From: Sphingobacteriales bacterium | GTDB taxonomy: Bacteria; Bacteroidota; Bacteroidia; Chitinophagales; UBA2359 | NCBI GenBank assembly: GCA_016718845.1 | Contig: JADKCK010000043.1 | Location: forward strand, 1-36,798 | Length of the DNA: 36,798 nucleotides | Direction of reading: 5' to 3' | Shown here: positions 32,379 to 36,798 of the stretch, piece by piece | Layout: each line of letters starts with the position of its first letter | How positions within the stretch are numbered: the first letter of the stretch is position 1 | Translations under genes and position numbers: made by a program | The notes under the pieces: model-generated | The model's database searches: none | Told to the model about the DNA's origin: nothing | Seen by the model: the letters and a program-made list of their open reading frames with translations, nothing else

Positions 32379-35300
32379 CTAGTGTGCAATCATTACTTTT
32401 TCGGTGCGTATTTCACCGTTGTTAGTAACAATTTGTATTAGATACATACCACTTGGCAACGAGCTGCCCGTAAATGGTACTTGGTAAGTTTGACCAGCTT
32501 TTACTTCGCCGTTGTACAAGGTAGCTATTTGTTTGCCATCTACGGTATAAGCCACTACAGTAGCATTACCCGATGTAGCAGTACCAAATTGTACGCTTGT
32601 TACTTCGCTAAACGGATTAGGTTGGATGCTCATCATGATACCCGCTTCCACTTTGGTGCGTCCGCGGTGTCCGCTTTGTACCCAATACCAACCTTCGGTT
32701 ACATTACCTGCACAATCGGTAACAGTTACCGAGTACCAGCCCATTGGCAAGCCTGTTAGTACATACTGATTGCCACCAGTTGCCGGAGCAGTGCCTGTTG
32801 TTGGGAACGATGGTGTCCAAGTATCTGGACCCGACCATTCGTAGGTATAAGTTCCGCAGCTTGTGTTACCACCACTAACAGTCAAGGTAATTGTTCCATC
32901 AGGTGAGGTATAATCAGACGATGGTGTTACTGCGTAATCATCAATATCTAGGATGGTGTTGCCTACGCTACCTTGCATATTAGTAAAGTGTAAGCTATCG
33001 CTTGCACAGCTATACGAGTCAGTAACAGTTGCGTTCCATTGTGCATCATCCGAGTAGTAGATAACAATTGTGGCACCTGTTTCGGTATAAGTAATATCGT
33101 AACGTACATAACCTATAATTTCCCAATCGAAGTTATAGGGTGCAATACCACCAGATAAAACTATTGTATCGGTATTGTAGTGGAATGGTGTAACACCACC
33201 TTCAAAACCTTCGTCAGAGTTTTGTAAACCAACTAACAACAATGGTGATTCGGGCAATACCACTTCGTATGGTGGGTTGGTCAAATCAAAACAGTTGCCG
33301 CTAATTGCCGATACGTTTGTACCTACACTTGGGATAGTTCCACCGCCCGGTACTTGTACGCTGTAAGCATATACATTGTAAGTACCTGCTGTTGAGGTGC
33401 TTAACGTTTGTGTTACACCACTTGTTGCCGGAGCTACTTCTACAATTACACCTGCTGCATTTGCCACTAAAATATAGTTAGCATAGCCAACTGCGGGGCT
33501 GTTAAAGTTAGGTGTTACTACAAATGGATCGCCAGGACATACAACATCATTAACCGCTACATCGCCAACCTCGGCAGCACAAGTATTACAGTTAACTGTT
33601 ACGCTAGTAGTACCTACACAACCTGCTGCATTAGTAGCACTAACGGTATAAGTACCATTGGCTACGCCTGTAAATACGTTGCTGTTTTGCGTTACACCAT
33701 TTAAAGTGTAAGAGGTAGCAGTGCCGCTAATAGTTACAGTAGCACCATTTGTGGTACAGTTAACGTTGGCTGCTATGGCAGGAAGTGCCGTTACAGTTAC
33801 CGATTTAGTAGCTGTTTTAGTACAACCTGCAGCACTTGTTACCGTTACGGTATAAGTGCCTGCTGTAGTTACGTTGGTAGCGGCAGTATTGAAACCGTTG
33901 CTCCAAGCATAACTAGCACCACCATCTGCGGTTAAGGTAGCCGAGCTACCCGCACAGAACGATGCAGGACCACTGATAGTTACTACAGGAGCGGGTGATA
34001 ATGCTGCGGTAGTACAAGCCACACCTGTACAACCATTGCTATAAGTTACTGTTACACAATAAGTACCTGCTTTGGCAGGGGTCATGTTAGGTATGGTTGG
34101 GTTTTGCTGTGTTGATGAACCAGCAGGACCACTCCATGCATAAGTAGCCGTTACGCCCGTAGGTAAGTTTGGATTAACACTTAAACTCAAAGCCGAACCA
34201 GCACAAATAGGACCATTGTTTGAGGCAACTGGTGTAGGACATCCACAGTTACCAACTGTTACGGTAGTTGTTTTTGTACAACCCGCAGCACTTGTTACCG
34301 TTACGGTATAAGTTCCAGCAGATAGACCATTGAAGATACCTGTAGCATTAGTTGTACCAGGTATGCTATAAGTAGCTATGCTACCAGGGGCTGCAATTGT
34401 AGCCACTACGGTAATACGTCCGCTGCCATTTACACAACTTGCTGTTGCAGAAGTAATAGTTGGTTTTGGATTAACCACTACAGTTGTTGAAGCAACACCT
34501 GTACAACCATTACTGTAAGTTACGGTTACATTGTAAACGCCTGCTTTGGCAGGGGTCATGTTAGGTATCGTTACACTACCATTGGTAGTAGTAGCACTAC
34601 CCGCCGGACCAGACCATGCATAAGAGGTAGCTGTTGCACCTACTGGCAAGGTAGTCGTTAAGGTAACAGGCGAACCTGCACAAACAGGACCACTGTTAGC
34701 CAAAGTAGGATTGCCTGGGCAACAAGCAGGGGCTGTTGTGATATTGTATGATACCGAGCAAGTAGTACCCGGAGTAACTACTACAACCGTATAAGTAGTG
34801 TTTGGCAACAAACCGCTGCTTAAGCTACCTGCAAAGTTTCCAAGTCCATCAGGACCTGTAAGTGTAATAGTACCCACTGTATTGCCTGCATTTTGAACCG
34901 TTACGGTATTATTACCATTAGTGGTTACACTAATAGTAGTGTTAGCACCTGTACAACTTGTTGCTACGTTAGCAAGTGGCAATGGATTAACCTTGATGGT
35001 TGCTTGTCTTACAACTGTACAACCATTAGTATAGGTGATGGTCAAAATCAACGTTAAGTCGTTTTGGATGTTTGGCAATGAGATAGTATTGCTACTTCCT
35101 GTTGCAACAACCCGACCATGCTATCCAACTATAACTTGATACAGAACCGTTGGGGTCGGTGATGGTGAATTCAACATCAGAACCCGAGCAAATACCTGCT
35201 GCCAATTGACCTAATGTTACAATATTGCCATTTAAGGTAGCACTTATAGCTGGGGCATAGGTAGGACAGGTACAGTTTACAGTAACATCAGCAGTATATT

Positions 35301-36798
35301 CACAGCTTGGGTTAGCAAAATCTCGTATCACAACAGTCACTACTGTTCCATTAGGATAAGAAGGACTTTGGTCGTTGGCAGTAAATGCTCCATCTTCATA
35401 TGAATACAAATAAATACCCGAACCGCCAGTAGCATTAATTGTGAGTGTTCCATTAGCACCCGTACAATTTGTTGCTGTAGTAAAGGTTGGTGTTTGGTTG
35501 ATACGTACTGTTACTGTTTCGCTATCGGTACAAGTGCCGTTTACTACGGTATAGGTAAAGGTATATACACCTGCTGCTACGCCGTTAGGGTCTAAAGTAG
35601 CACCTACGGTATTGCCATTAGCATCATCTGTCCAAGTACCACCTGCATCTTCGCCAGTTAATAAACTAGCTAAGTCGATGGTGCTTAAACCACTTGCCGC
35701 CGAACATACTACCGCTGGTGCAGTAGCTGTACCTGCTGTACATGCTGGTGGAGCCAAACTTACATCTACGCTGTTGATGGTTTCGCCAATGCCTATGGTA
35801 ATTATACCTGTTTGACCTGTTGCGGTATTGGCTATGTTAGAGTCTGTATTGCTGGTGTTGGAGCTGCTGCTAATTGCACTGCCATTTTGGTTGCTAGCAA
35901 AAGTAGCACCTACTGGCAGTACTACTTGTACAATATAATTGCCTGGTGCTAAGCCTGTAAATTGGTAGAAGCCAGGGTTGCCATTTGAATCGTTAGCAGT
36001 AACGGTTGTAATAGGATTACCATTACTATCTAATACTGGATTGCCCAAAGCATCTAGTAAATTGACAACTACGCCATTTACACCCGATGCAAGTCCATCG
36101 TTTTGGATACCATCGTTGTTAAGGTCTACCCATACATAGTTGCCTATGGTAGAGGTTGCGCAGTTGTTGATGGTTACTGAAAAATCCTCTTCGTCTGTAC
36201 AGTTGGGCGTAGTGCCTGTCTCTGCATACACATATATAGTTTGTGTGCTTGCAATTATATTGCCTGCAAATAGGGCAGTGCCTGTGCCACCAGTACCTGT
36301 AAAGTAGTTGCCTACTGTTAAGGCTGGTAAGGTATAGCTAAAACATTCTGTTACATCGCTTGGAGCATCTGCAATAGGTGCAGGGTTGATGTAGATGTTA
36401 CTATAAGCGCTCTCTAAACAAGTGCCTATTGTAAGTTCTATAGCAGCGATTGTTCCATCAATAGTCGTTACCTCTGTATTAATAGTAAATGTGCCAGGGA
36501 GCGGTCCGTCGATGAGCGGTCCGTCGATAGTGCGATAAATGATTTCGTACATGCGATAGGTGCCAGCAGCTAAGCCGCTGTACATAAAGCTAGGAGTATT
36601 GCTTACCGTGTTGAATGGTGCGCCCATTATTTCCGTGGCTAAGATATTGTCGCTATTGTCGGTTAAGACATAGGCCAATGTATAGTCTGCGGCTGGTGTT
36701 GGAGCTGGTCCATAACTAGCGTTATAAGCCTCTAATGGGAATGCTAATGTTCCTGAATAACCTTGACAGATTTCTTGGTCAGAAATATCCGATACGTT
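32379..36798 (-). CDS. Giant T9SS-exported adhesin-like protein, C-terminal part, with a frameshift
   Basis: Two minus-strand frames (36798-35092 and the one ending at 32379) are continuous in content. The first ends abnormally after YSWIAWSG, and the second resumes at GSSNTISLPNI, the middle of the same PKD-like module. Removing one base near 35095-35115 joins them into about 1472 residues. The frame is open to the right edge, so the N-terminus is missing. Domains in order: Ig/PKD-like region; an SdrD B-like domain (IGNYVWVDLNNDGIQNDG, about 36160-35765); then a chain of cysteine-bearing PKD/Ig-like modules (SGPVCAG, YAWSGPAGS, IPNMTPAKAG, YSNGCTGVA); a SprB-like stretch (TVSGGNTSCGTYTYEWSGP); and a T9SS sorting domain (IQPNPFSEV, GMYLIQIVTNNGE). 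It is probably a cell-surface adhesin or gliding-type protein. The frameshift may be a sequencing error or real. Confidence 0.85.

Overview
The window is chromosomal DNA of a Bacteroidota bacterium. The evidence is a SusC/SusD pair, three secreted proteins with type IX secretion (T9SS) C-terminal sorting domains, and repeated promoters of the Bacteroidota form TTG-N19/20-TAnnTTTG. The ribosome-binding regions are A-rich and lack Shine-Dalgarno sequences, and the class Ia ribonucleotide reductase is eukaryote-like. A member of the Chitinophagia/Saprospiria side of the phylum is likely, but this is an inference. I see no tRNA, rRNA, CRISPR array, insertion sequence or prophage.

Left part (1-8.7 kb): the N-terminal end of a secreted protein leaves the window on the left. 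Next is a minus-strand susC-susD outer-membrane uptake pair, with susC broken by one missing base. Divergent from it is a T9SS-exported protein with starch-binding-like beta-sandwich modules, followed by a secreted Fes/esterase-D type hydrolase. Together they resemble a small glycan or nutrient uptake locus with no glycoside hydrolase.

8.77-12 kb: a plus-strand arsenic operon, arsR - endonuclease V-like gene - arsC - acr3. A perfect palindrome sits next to the -7 box of arsR. The endonuclease V-like gene inside an ars operon is the oddest genetic association in the window. A small protein with a CFI-box domain follows, then a hairpin-rich spacer.

12.2-16 kb: nrdB-nrdA on the minus strand, with a perfect inverted pair of DnaA-box-like sequences upstream of nrdB. 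16.1-19 kb: a T9SS-exported beta-propeller-like protein and a MORN/TonB-C periplasmic protein. 19.1-23.6 kb: proS, then mreB-mreC-mreD without the usual pbp2/rodA.

24-31.8 kb: an orphan TIR-like (ThsB-like) gene; metF with a long structured leader; a secreted thioredoxin-fold protein lacking its cysteines; a secreted EEP-family nuclease/phosphatase co-directional with a metal-binding HMA-AraC regulator; then dprA and a flotillin-like floA.

31.9-36.8 kb: an intergenic element built of about 33 near-perfect octamer units, then the C-terminal 1.47 thousand codons of a giant T9SS adhesin, also with a frameshift. Its N-terminus lies beyond the right edge.
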